A stretch of DNA of 64,000 bases, from assembly GCA_947568835.1 (NCBI GenBank), contig OX387604.1, forward strand, positions 3,452,001 through 3,516,000, written 5' to 3'. Positions 36,252-48,100 of the stretch are shown piece by piece. The stretch is from Protonemura montana (Eukaryota; Arthropoda; Insecta; Plecoptera; Nemouridae). How positions within the stretch are numbered: position 1 is the stretch's first letter; every line of letters starts with the position of its first letter. The notes beneath the pieces were generated by a model. That model was not told where the DNA came from, searched no databases, and worked only from the letters and a program-made list of their open reading frames with translations. A program made the position numbers and the translations under genes.

Positions 36252-39200
36252 GTACGTGCAAATAAATAATATTTAATATTTTGTTAATTGTTCATCTTGT
36301 TTCTGTTCTGGGTTGGAAAGGGTTGCTTTCGTTCAAAGGAGCACACTTTTGAAGGGTGTTGGTGGTCTTGGCCTATGGGTTTTTAGGTGGGGAATTAAGC
36401 AATTTTTGTGGTCACTTTTTGTTACTTTATATCAATTGTAACTGTGTTACGTTTGGCTAAAATTCGTTATTTTTACTTTGAAATTGGTCCATCCCCACAT
36501 GGAACCGACATAGTAGTAGCCGTTTTGCCAAAGTTGCCGTTTTCTTATGTTATGAATTAATTTTGGATCTGGGGTTTGTAGCTAGTGACTGTTTTATCTG
36601 CTTCAACTTACTTGTAGTCTAACTTTCTTTGACATAAACGAAAAGTTTACAGAATTATTTTGTCCTTCATCCACCTGACAGCTTAAGGAATTGCCTACCT
36701 ATGCTGTACCAGTTAACGACCCTAGGTCAAAAACCAATATACCTATTTATTGTTGGGACTGTAGATAAAACATTACCTAGCAATTTACTATCAAACCTAT
36801 TGTTACTGCAGTACTCATATCTAGTGAAATGTCTTGATATGTAAAGGCTATTGTATTTTTTTAAGGTAAAAATGTATTGTGTCTAACTGTGGGTTCAAAA
36901 GCTAAGCAGAGCTGTAGAAACTGACGTGGTCAAGCTCTAGACTCTTAAACTAGGCGTAAGACAAGTAATTGTTTCAGGGTTATTTTTTTCGATAACTCTA
37001 TAACAACAATTGATAGGTTTACGATATCAGTAGCTAGATTTTAACAAAGTCCAATTTTACGTTTGCTACTCTTTGGCTGCTGTATTTAGATTTTAGGTGG
37101 GCATCGACTGAGAGACCTGGTGACCAAACCCCTCGTTGTGACCTACATTTTTACTAAGTTTGCGTATTGAACGACAATACCTTGAGAGTTTCCACTTATC
37201 CTGTAAGGTGGATACGTTCCGCACGTTGGGGGCGTTAAGGTACCCGCATCAAAAATATGGATGAGGCCACACCACTTTAGGGAAATGTTTTACTAGTTTT
37301 TACTAGAAATGCAACTTCTATATTAATGTTACTCACAATGAGAAATTTAAGTTTAATTCAAAACTATTTGTAATGGAAACCATTGAAAAACAAATAAACC
37401 AAGGACGCTAGTTCCTAGTCTCCCCTTAGCATCATTTCTGCTGTATTGGTTTCTGAGTTTCTGAGTTGGTACTGAGTTTATGTCACTAGATCAAGTTAGC
37501 AAACTATATTGACTAATTTTATACTTACCTTGGTAAAAAATTGAATTTTTTATATCCAACAATTTATAACTTCATGTCTCTGCCATAAATAATTTTGATT
37601 ACGTAATAAGTGCAGTTTTTTTTTTTACGAAACCTATAAAATGTACTTGACAAGCTGTCACTGGCGATTAAAAAAAGTAGACATCATTTATCTTCTAGGG
37701 CACATGTTGTGGGTCTTCCATCTAAGTGTCGAGGGTAGCTACCAGACCACTCCTAGTGGAGAGGTTTCAGAACTGAAAGATAGTTATGCTCAAACTTAAT
37801 GCTGCAGACTTCAATTTGAAATATCCAAATCGAATCAAACAAATTGAAAATGAGTCCTTTGCTGTTTGAAGTTAATCTATCTGGCTCTTTCTACTACTGC
37901 TATCTCTTACCTACTACCTAGAGATGTCATTAGCAGAGTGTGGCTTGGATCAAATGGAAAAGTAGCTATGCTGAAACATCTGCAACCAAACTGGGATAGG
38001 AAACGTGAACCACCAAATTGCCGGTCAAGTACTCTGCCCACTGAGCTATCCGGGTGCACGGGCTCCAGCTTTGCAGAATATCTAAAAGTCAAAATACAAG
38101 CACAAAATCCAATATTCTGCAATTTTATTTTTATTTTTTTATTGAACCCAAAATGGGTGGTTTCATGCAATCAAGTAAAAAGCGGTAGGTATACTAATTC
38201 AATTAAAATTGTAATAAGAACTCTGGAAGTCAGATCTTCAATCTGTTTCGTTTCAACATTTCTTTCTTTAATTGTTTAATTTGATCGTCGTGTCTTATGC
38301 TCTAAGCTTATCAAAAGTATAAGAAACCCCTATTATCTAACTGATCACAATTCACACCCACCTAGGAAAATATCTTCCATCCAACTTAACTAAGTTAATT
38401 GTTTAAAGTAGCCCTTAGGGAGATCACCGTAGGCTTTTTGGCGCCTCTAGTCTCCCGAATCGTTCGTAGACACTAAATTTCATTACCTTTCATCACGCAA
38501 CCAACCAAGGGTGGTACACATGCTGAACGTTTCATGACGTCATCCGGTCACAGGACAGAGCGGAAAGCATAACGTGGTGTATGTAAGTTGCAATATGATC
38601 TCTTGTTGCTGCATCTCGGATTGGGAACTGTGAAGAGAGGACCGAAGAAGAAGGGAGACGGATATAAGGCAATTCCATGCAGGAGGCATGTTCAGTATTG
38701 CTTGGGCGTTCGCCTGGCAACGGTGAGATGGAGGGTGCGATCAATGCTACGTTCGGTGGTAGCTAGATTTGTGTTCGAGAAGGAACTCGGCCTGTTTACA
38801 TTTTGGGGTTGAATAACCTCGATTAGATAGGGTTTAATGGGAACAATTAGAAACTTAAAAGTACATTTGTATTTTGATATCGCGTTTTATTGGATAAGGT
38901 TCGAAGCTATTTAACGATTGTATGAGCTTTGCGAGATACTTAGAGGTTAAAGATATTTTAATTTATGTGCGGGTAGAAATTTCATTGTGTTTTTTTTTTT
39001 TATGTCTGCCAACATCTCGGGAATTAATTGGACACGATTATTATTATACTAATTAGTACTACTGTTTCTGAAGTTTTCTTTCAAGAACTATGCTTTCGTA
39101 TAGTGCAACGATAGTAATTAACATTGGTCACGAAAATTTCCCTTTCCGACCATGACTGAATTTGGTATATAATTTTTACAGACCAGGTTTGCAGTTCACA

Positions 39201-40700
39201 GCTGTTTGCATTGTTGCCTCAATTATCTGAAGCTACTCTCGTAAACAACTAAATAGTCTCATAAGACATCAAAGGGTACAACCACGAATGCTTGCAATTA
39301 TTTGACTATAAAACCGCGAATTAGAAATCATTTCGTTTGTAGCCAGATTTCTTTGTTACTTATACTTGGTAGATCAAATTTACCGAGAGCCACTTCATAA
39401 TTAACTTGGTTATTCTTACATAATCATCAAAATTTAAATAATAAGAAAGTAAAAAAATAGATTTGCATTTCTAAAACCGGAAACACACTTCGTGATGTAA
39501 AAAAATTTGCGTGTTTTCTGATTTTGACTGGAGTTTTATTATGCTAAGTCCTAAATAGCTGATTGCGTTAGGTCAGTATTGCACTAGCAGTCTCTTCGCT
39601 GCATTCGCAAGTTTAAAGCGAGTTTTGCACATGCGATCTAAACTCTATGCAGAGTTTCAATTCCTAGAAGTTAAAAAATTGTGTTGCCTTGTAGTTGACA
39701 CTACAGAAAAAGACTGTCACGTTTTCCAAGTTGATGTACCGTGAGTCATAGTAAACTAGCTCTAGTTATTGCAAACTCAACCTTCCAGTTGAACATTTCA
39801 ATCATTCAATTATGTGTAGTTAAAATAAACAACAAGAAACCGTATCATGTATTTAAAGTGAAGCCATGATATTTCCTTTTAAGATTATTTTTATACCTGA
39901 TCGCGAATGGATGAGAGTGGGACTCATTTTTAATGTATGCTGTAAGTGATGGGAAGTTAAAGGTATAGATATACCAGTCATTAAATTATCGTCAATTTGA
40001 ACAAGTTGTAGGCAATCACAGCAAAGCTACCAGTCGCGTTTTGACTGTCCAACTGTGTGGATGTCTATGGATTTCTTGATGCATTGCAATATGGATTTGA
40101 AACAGACCTGAGTAATCGGAAATTTCAGTTCGCTTACGAAATGTCGGGCGTATTACCTACAGCGTAAGTGAGTTTTTATTTTATTTCAGAATTTTTTATG
40201 GAACTTTATAACAATTGTGCAGAACCAATAGACATAGGCTTATTTCGGGAGTTTTAATTAAATCTTTTGCAGCGTTTTTTGAGGCACAATTAGCCGATTC
40301 AATTTTATTACAACAACAAAAAAACTGATTGACAATGCGTATACAAACGTAATAAATGTATTTATAAGATATCTTAATTACATTTTTATTCACCGACGTT
40401 TTGACATACTACAGTTATTTCTTTTAACCGTATTATAAGGCATTATATGGTATTGTACGGTATTTCTATTTGATCGTGCTCAGTATTAACGTACCTACCT
40501 ATATTAGTTACTTATCGAAATCGGTATATAAATCCTATCAACATAGCCGTCATTTCATAGCCCTCTCTCATTGAGCCACAGTTTCCAACAAAACATTTAT
40601 TATTATGTGGCGCCACTTTATACTGGATCGATATGATGAATGACAGCATGCCACCTAATTATACATCAGTCATCCATGGCGAATTGTAGACTAGCGTTCG
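36252..40700. other. Gene-poor stretch, probable 5' intron of a rightward transcript
   Basis: No coding exon is recognised. It contains one tRNA-related SINE-like element (37915-38068, minus strand). The stretch near 38510-38810 is somewhat GC-richer with open frames on both strands but no recognisable protein. Confidence 0.45.
37915..38068 (-). mobile_element. tRNA-derived SINE-like element, minus strand
   Basis: On the minus strand the sequence begins CCCGTGCACCCGGATAGCTCAGTGGGCAGAGTAC, which contains a good tRNA A box. About 30 bases later comes GGTGGTTCACGTTTCC, a degenerate B box. Spacing and order fit a polymerase III promoter. The region cannot fold into a full tRNA with matching acceptor stem by eye, so a tRNA-derived SINE or pseudo-tRNA is preferred over a functional gene. 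The 3' boundary is approximate. Confidence 0.65.
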
Positions 40701-41540
40701 TGCACAGCGGCGATCCTTACCACTGACCAGTAACCCCTGTGGACTGGGCACTGGGCAGTCACTATTCTTGCGGTGAGTGCTGGATTGACTTTCATTCGTT
40801 CGGTCAGTAGGAAGTTCCCCGACGCTAGTTAGTAGATATCAGATCGCTGTGCCAGACTGTCGCGTTCGATTCACAAGCTGTAACTTCGGTCAGTTTGCGT
40901 TTTAAATCGGTGAAGAATTTTGAACTGGTGCTAATTTTTTTTTTTTGATACTTTGCTAATGGCTGTTGATCTAGATTGATTATTTAATTTTTTTCGAAAT
41001 AATTAAATGCGAGTAATTTAGATATGAGCTGATTTTGATTCGTTGCGAGTGCGATTCGTGGTCCACCTTTTTATATTTTTTTAAGGTTATTGTAAATTTT
41101 AGGGTAAGTCTTGAGAAATTATGGGGAAAATGCGTCTTCCAGAGTGTTTACCTTGTGAAATTTTAAATGCAGATGTGCTTTTTCACGTGGTGTCCATTTG
41201 AAAATTTCGTTTCTTTCATGTGATCACGCCGATGCTTCCGACAAACTTTGTAAAGATATACAACTCGCTTTATCGAAGAAAGCTGTTTTGTGGTGTTTAA
41301 GAACTAAAGTGCATTTCGATACCGATATACTAAATAGTAATCAGTGGTGAACTGTGTTACCTGTGCCTATAATACTTGTGCTTCTAATCGGGTCACGTGG
41401 CTATCGGTGCGTGCACGCCAAGAATGATATTACAGTGAGGAATTCGTTTAATACAAAACTCTACAATCAAATAGTTGCGCGATGCGTGACTCTACCAGTA
41501 CTGGCAGCGTCTTGGTATCACTTCTTTCATGGGACCCTTC
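40700..41540 (+). promoter_or_regulatory. Candidate promoter and 5' untranslated exon(s)
   Basis: CpG-richer than its surroundings, with two CGGTCAGT initiator-like sequences near 40801 and 40887. Several splice donors follow (CGGTGAGTGC near 40771, AGGGTAAGTC near 41102, and TTC|GTAAGTAC at 41541). No ATG-initiated frame of note is seen; the GTG-opened frame at 41354-41584 is out of frame with the next APC exon. The simplest reading is an APC promoter with a noncoding exon ending at 41540, spliced to the acceptor at 45023. This is not proven. Confidence 0.4.
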
Positions 41541-44218
41541 GTAAGTACTTTTCAAATATCCGAAAGTTCCTCAAAAATCGCTAAAAGTACACATGAAATA
41601 CCCCATATCACCAATTATTCCTACGAATATTGCCTAATTACGCGTAATTTTTTTGGAGGGTTTTCGGAAAAAACTGCAAATTCGTAAACCTAACCCAAGA
41701 AATCCGCTCCCTCTTTCATTTATCACATGCATGTGACACATTTTTTTTAATTGCTGTTGGCATATCACTGAAGTCTTCGAAAATTTTTCTTTGGAAGTCA
41801 CCATTAAAAATGAACCGTGATTTTGGCAATCGTAGAATTGTTGACATGCTGCATGGATATCTCTCTGTACATATTTGATTGTAATGTTGAGACAGAAAAT
41901 AAACCGGCTGCTATGACTTCTTGGAGATAGCTTGAGCCACTCGTTACGCACTTACACCACTACTTTTTCGATGCCACAACGAGATGGTGGAAGATTTATT
42001 ATTTATTACCATTTGGAAACATTTTATGATGTTTTTTTATGAAATTGATTAAAATATCGTTACATTTATCGTTACGATAGACCATGTTTCCTTACAGTAA
42101 GTGAAACCGCCAACAATTACGGAGTTTTTTTAACAGTGGCGAGGAAAGATGGAAATAAGTTTTAGTAATTATAACTTCTTCACATTATTTTCCGGCTGAA
42201 CGTCGACAGATTTTCCTTACTTATTTTCTTTGTTTCATTTGTTAGTGTTTCTAAGTGGTGTTTTTACTGATACACCAAATGTTTCGACGACTGGTCCCGG
42301 TCTCGGTTCTTGGGTCTCGGTTCTTGGGTCGCGGACTCCGGTCGGAATCAAAATGGAATCTCTTTTCAGCCATGCCAATCGAACTAAAACAAAAAGAAGT
42401 TGAATCATTTCTATCAATGACCGTCATTACCTTCCATAACTAATGACCGTATTAATGTTATCCGACATAAGTATACCCTGCAGATCCACCGATTTGCCCA
42501 CCCGAACCTTTCCGATTGTCCATTCCCATACTAATGACACATTTTTGCCAATGTTTACTTGACTTTTTAACTCGCCATGCAATTTTCAATCCACGGGTCC
42601 ATGGCTGTCAGCTACGAATGCCTTTAATATCAGCATGTTTTGAAAATCGATAGCATTACGATATCAGCAACCAACCAACTGTTTAATTGGCTCGATAAAA
42701 TGAAAACAGAGCATTTGTTTGTGGAATATAAAATTTTGAGAAAAATATATTTTCCAAGATTGCAATGTTATTTTAGCCATTAGATTGGAATTAGCCGTAA
42801 GAAATACATTTTCTTCCAATTGACGGGATATTTGACAATTATCGCTCATTGCATTTTGCTGGTATTACCACGTAGCTAAAGACTATTGTTTTATTTTGTT
42901 CTCTCATCGACACATGTGGGCAAAAATTGAGGACAACTGATGTTAATCCTATATTCCTTGTGGGATACAGGAAGTGTTTAGAGGAGGATTGAGCCAACGG
43001 TTACCTCATACACATCTGTAGTTTATGATAAGCAGAGCAGCCGCTAATCGGTGGATAAATCGGTTAGCACCTTAAAAGTCCTCGTCATACCGTTTGAAAA
43101 TAAATTGAGCTACAACAGTTGTAACGAAATCTTATAGCCTGGCATACTTTATCACAATGTTATTTCTCGATAGAATACAAGTATACTCCAATTTTTTTAA
43201 GGTCATTTTCGTTGCCAACTTTGAAAACAAAACAAAAATTGAAGCATATGAGATTGTATGGTAGATTCAACTTTTGGTAGCCATGGAGATGCTTAGATCG
43301 CCTGAGTACTAGAAACATACCTTATTATCCTACCAGTACTATATAATGAAAAGGATTCGGCTAATCTTAAGCAATTGTTTTCTCGGCTTCTCCAAGCCGA
43401 TGATGTGGATCAAGAAAATATGGATATATGCCGTATACTCAAGACTCACTGAAAGCACGTAGAGAGTGAGCACATATCTTCTTAATCACGATGATGCTAA
43501 TTTTTTTTTCTCTTACCCACATTAATTACCACCGTACTAAATCGCAACCGGTTGAACATCCATATAAAAATATCGTGACATTGCATACAAATTTGTACAG
43601 ATTGCGATCATTATATTCATTCTGAGCCTCTGTTACTTTATCTCGATGACCACAAAGTAAAATGTACATGGTGCACTATCGTGTATCGATCAGCATCGAT
43701 TGCAGGCCGCATTTGATTTTTTTTTATATCAAAGATGCAATTTACATAGCGATTTTCTCACCTAGTTGTAATGGACTAGTCATGCCTTCACACTTTCTGA
43801 TCTTACTCGATCGAAAGAGATAGCTTTGCAGTCAGTGCTTCATTTTATGGTCCAATTGGAAAGCAGACGAATCGATATAACGCTCAGTTAGATTTTCAGA
43901 TTGACCGTCAGGTGCTAACAGAGATTAAAAACATGGCGTGTGAATTTTTTTTATCTCGTGGCTGAACTGCGGCAGGTGTCTTTACTCTCTCCCCTCCCCC
44001 CTACCCTCTTCCCCTTTTCCCATCGGACCTCGAGTGTCAGAGAGTGGTTTATTGCTCATTTCGTTTACCTGCGTTACCAACTAAGGATCACATTTTATAA
44101 TTTCATGTAGCTTCTTGTAATTGCAACTTTTAATTGCATGCTGATGAAGTGCAAGCTCGTGAAATATGCAATTACACATGTCACGTGTTTCACAATTTCT
44201 TTTATCTTGTGTTGTCTG

Positions 44219-44349
44219 GCAGAAACAATTCTACGTGACATCGTTTAGCGTTTTGGGATCACCGAAGTTAAGCAAAACAGCGTCCGGCCAGGTATTGGAT
44301 GGGTGATCATCATACCCGTTGTCACAACATTGCGTTGTTACACACCACA
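44219..44349 (+). mobile_element. 5S-related SINE copy with large internal deletion
   Basis: The 5S-like head is clear (GATCACCGAAGTTAAGC...GGTATTGGATGGGTGATCATC). It joins directly to the family tail (GTTGTCACAACATTGCGTTGTTACACACCAC), so about 250 bases of the body are missing. The head is the best match to 5S rRNA in the window. Confidence 0.85.
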
Positions 44350-45023
44350 GAGCGGTCAATTAAGATTAAAGAGACGGTGAACCGCTACGGGGCTGTATCC
44401 CAATTGATGTCACTCTGTTCAAATTTTTGACCCCTGTTCCAAGTTTAGTGACTGGAAGCAGCGAACTCGGTAGACATTGTCTTATAAGAAAGATCTCGAG
44501 GCTACTTTCTGGTAAAGCGGTGTCTGGCAGCAATTCCAATGTGCCTTTGAGGTTGTCTATGCTTTGTACTCTCAAGTTCAAGCCAAATATTAAATTATTA
44601 TTCGCTACTTGAACTCAAACTTCCAGTTGCGTCAAAGTTTCGATGCCCAATGGCTAACCATTTCGAAAATTCAATGTTGGTGGTCTTCACATTTATTATT
44701 TATATTTTTAGGGGTGTGAAGGGGGCAACATAAAATGTAATTACGCGTTTCACTAAAAATTTTCGGGTGATTGTTACCGGAGACCTCCGATCTAAAGCTG
44801 CATTTGCTGCCTGCTGTGATACAATTTTAGAAATGACTCAATCTATGTCAATTAGCCACTCGTCTAGCCTGTCACTTACCCGCCCCATGCATGGTACTTC
44901 GCTAAAACAACCAAGCGATTGAGTTACAGCGATGACCCAGCGTGCCGGCGAAATTGTAACGAAGGCTAACGAAGTAAAACGAACTCACGTAGTCTGATCG
45001 TCTCTTTTTTTGCCCTGTTTCAG

Positions 45024-45071
45024 ATGTTCCCCCACGAACGGCAACATGTCTCTTCCGGTGTCCAGCTATGA
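45024..45071 (+). other. Short upstream reading frame overlapping the APC start
   Basis: An ATG lies immediately after the acceptor AG at 45022-45023. It opens a 15-codon frame ending at TGA 45069-45071, out of frame with and overlapping the APC start at 45046. If this exon is the first with an ATG in the mRNA, ribosomes would meet this ATG first. If an upstream exon is coding, the frame through 45024-45045 is also open for an N-terminal extension. Confidence 0.5.
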
Positions 45072-45196
45072 GGAGCTACTGGCGAGAGTAAGGAACCTTC
45101 GACACGAGACGATTCAACTGCAACGCGAATTGACCACTCCATTGGCTAATTCTCCCAGCACCCACAACAGCCTACAACTGGATCAGAATTTGAATG
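45046..45196 (+). CDS. APC: APC coding exon 1 (N-terminal coiled coil)
   Basis: 50 codons plus one base; donor AATG|GTGAGT. The ATG has GCAACATG context. Aligns by eye with the start of vertebrate APC (SYDQLLKQVEALK region). Confidence 0.9.
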
Positions 45197-48100
45197 GTGA
45201 GTCCTTGAAGAGAGGATTTTAACTAATTTTTTTATCTTTGAGACAGTGATATTGAAAGACAAAACGTCAAATTTTAAGATGTCCGCCACGATATATCAAT
45301 CAGCAAAGGGCTAAAATTAAGGTCATTTTATTGGCAATTGACGCAACTTAGAGGTTCAATGGATTATCTCATATATCTTTAGAAAGCTTTCCATGCAACC
45401 AACCCTTGAATCTGCCGAAGAATCTTTCACAATAGGACGTATTTTTCGGTTACACAGTCGGCTATGTTCCAACCCAGCCTCTCTCCGAAGGATATGCATA
45501 ATAGACTGCCTTCTTAGCAGAACGAGAATATCTTGCCTCTGGACCCCAGAGACCGACAGAATGGATATTGCTTTCCATGGTTGTGGGTTTTCCGGGTTTT
45601 CTTTTAAGCATTCCATGGCCACTGCCTTGCTCTGCTCTGCAGGTTCTATCAAGATCCACGAGGCATTCACGTGCTAGCGTTACCTTTCGATTCAGAGGGC
45701 GCATGGCGTCCTTGTTATTATTTCATCTGTTACGATGTACGGCAATTCAACCAAGAAATAAAACACAACATAGGTTCATGTTGGTCCAGAAAAAAAAATT
45801 GAGTTCAAAATATTCCGAATGCGTCAAGCTAAGAAAAATATCGTGTTTCGATTCCGACCCCTGATGAAAGTACGTTCAATTCTTTGTGGTTGATACAGTC
45901 ACTTTATAAATTGATTAGTTGTGACTTTTTGTTTTTACTACCTACTGTTTAGTCAACTGACTCTGTGATACTGGTCTAATTGTGTCGGTGAATGAGTGGG
46001 AGATGATGAGGAACCAAATCTAGCGTAGAAGGGAGGATGAGAAATCTGGTACAGGCACGTGGTCTACTCCTGTCGAGCGGCACTATGCGGACCACCGGCT
46101 TAACTTCCCTTCCGAAGGACGGTACAACGCGAACAACAGGATCCCTCAACAAATCCATGGTGGCGAGAGGTTGATAAGCAAGGCGAGTGTTGTTGTTTCA
46201 ATCCCTCAAACCTCTCTCCTAAACAGAAATTGCCATTTGCACAATCGTCACCCACACAATGCCTGATCTAGCGCAGTGTAACCTAACTTCGGTGATCTCA
46301 CGTGGGCCGGTGTTTCCAAAACGTCAGCCCGCTTACATAAAAGTGCTTAGTACTGACGCTCACACCGGACAATGTTCTGTTACTGTATTTATCTCGGTTT
46401 GTCCGTGGTCCGTGGTCGGGCGTTGTCATTGCCCACCCTACATACGGAGGACCTGGGTTGCACACAAGATTAGGAGCTAAGTTCCTGTGGTTTTAAACGG
46501 TCTGTTAGTAGCCTAACGGTTAGTTACCAGTTAGACTACTGCTAAAAGGACGCTGTTACTGAACGGTTCGTCCTGTTATGTACACATGTTCTCGTGAAAT
46601 CACTGGTGTTAAGCAACGCTGCGCTTCGTGACCATCATACACATGATCAGTGTTTGAGAGAGATCGGAGGGGTTGAAGTTGGTACAAAAGTTTCACTCGC
46701 CTTGCCTATCAACCTCTTGTTAGCTTGGATATGTGGAGGAATCTTGGACGTCCGTTCTTTAGAAGGGACGTATAAGCCGGTGATCCCATTAGTGCTCTGC
46801 GACAGAAGCCGCCTTCGTGTCGGCACCGGATTTCCTCTCCTCCCTTCTAGGCAATGTGATGCATTGTCATCAGCATTATCATCGTCATCATTCACTGACG
46901 CCATTGGAGTGCCAGAGACTCCGTTGTCAAAACTATGCGTCGTTATACACCACTAACCAATGGACGAAGAAAAAATATGTAATTTCCTTACGTGCAGCTG
47001 AAAAACTGGCTCTCTGAAGGTCCCAATTAGTAATCATGTCACATGAATGTATTTATGAGTATACTGCTCTTACCTGCTGAAGGATCCAAAATAATGGGGA
47101 CCAATTCTGTTGGACTTTGGTGGATTCTATTGGAGCGGAGCTTAGAGATACAACAGATAGAGTAATAGCAACATTTATGCGGATAAAAAGTTTTATACGA
47201 ATTTATTGAAAGAAATTCTGATTTTTACACTCGTTTTAGAGTCCCAATTGGGAAAACAAGCTTTTGCCTAATTGATTATATTCAGCTAGCACATTCTACC
47301 CACTTCCGATGAATAACCTTCGGCATAACTTGCAAAGTTACATAGCTTGTTAGCTAATTGCCAAATAATTAGAGTCTGTGAAAACACTGCAGGCACCAAT
47401 TTACCTACCGGGGCTAATGGAAACCATCCGAGCATCATATCGAGAGAATCACGTTATAATTAGTAATTAGTGACGTGTTTACTTGTTTACTTTTGGGGTG
47501 CTCAACGGTCAAGTCAATGTTGATTTCACTGACGGATCATGGTGCAGATCATAAATCCAATTTAGCTCGTTGTTTTGTTTTCGATGCTCCCATGTCTGGC
47601 TGCTAATTCAGTTACGCGTGCCTCGCCACCCCCTAGTCGCTGACAAGCAACATATTCAACCTTTTTTGTTTGAAAATGTATGTTGCCTTACGGATTTTAG
47701 TGCTGGCCTTTATGTTTTCCTCTTTTAGCAATTTTTAACGTTGGCCGATTTTTTAAGGCGTTACAAAATTTAACCATTCTCAAAAAATGAAGACTGTGCC
47801 AGGCTTCCGAGTTTGTTATTAAATATCTTAATATGACGCTTGCTACTTCCCCCGTACCGTAATACGGAGGGTCTTTTAGGCTACTTATATTTAGCTAAGC
47901 AACATTTCTAAACAAATATTGACGACACCACCCCCCTCAAAAATGCCGTTGCATATTTCTGTGCGGTGTGGTGAACCACACGTGATTTATTACTCTAATA
48001 ACTTCAGTGATTTTAATTGACGTTGCATTCCGTCTCATATATCCATGTATATACTTCCAGCTGTGACATCGCTCCTTATACACATACGTTGGGGGGTAAG

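Noticed and set aside
37866-38279. 137-codon plus-strand frame
   Set aside because: It overlaps the minus-strand tRNA-related SINE-like element. The frame is a by-product of that repeat.
41354-41584. 76-codon frame as an APC N-terminal extension
   Set aside because: It opens with GTG, has no ATG, and splicing at 41540 to 45024 would shift the frame relative to the APC start.
44251-44316. Functional 5S rRNA gene
   Set aside because: Only the part around box A and the intermediate element matches. The rest of 5S is absent and the sequence joins a SINE tail.
46594-46956. 120-codon plus-strand frame
   Set aside because: It lies entirely within a copy of the 5S-related SINE. The same frame type appears in other copies at 27.1 and 58.8 kb.
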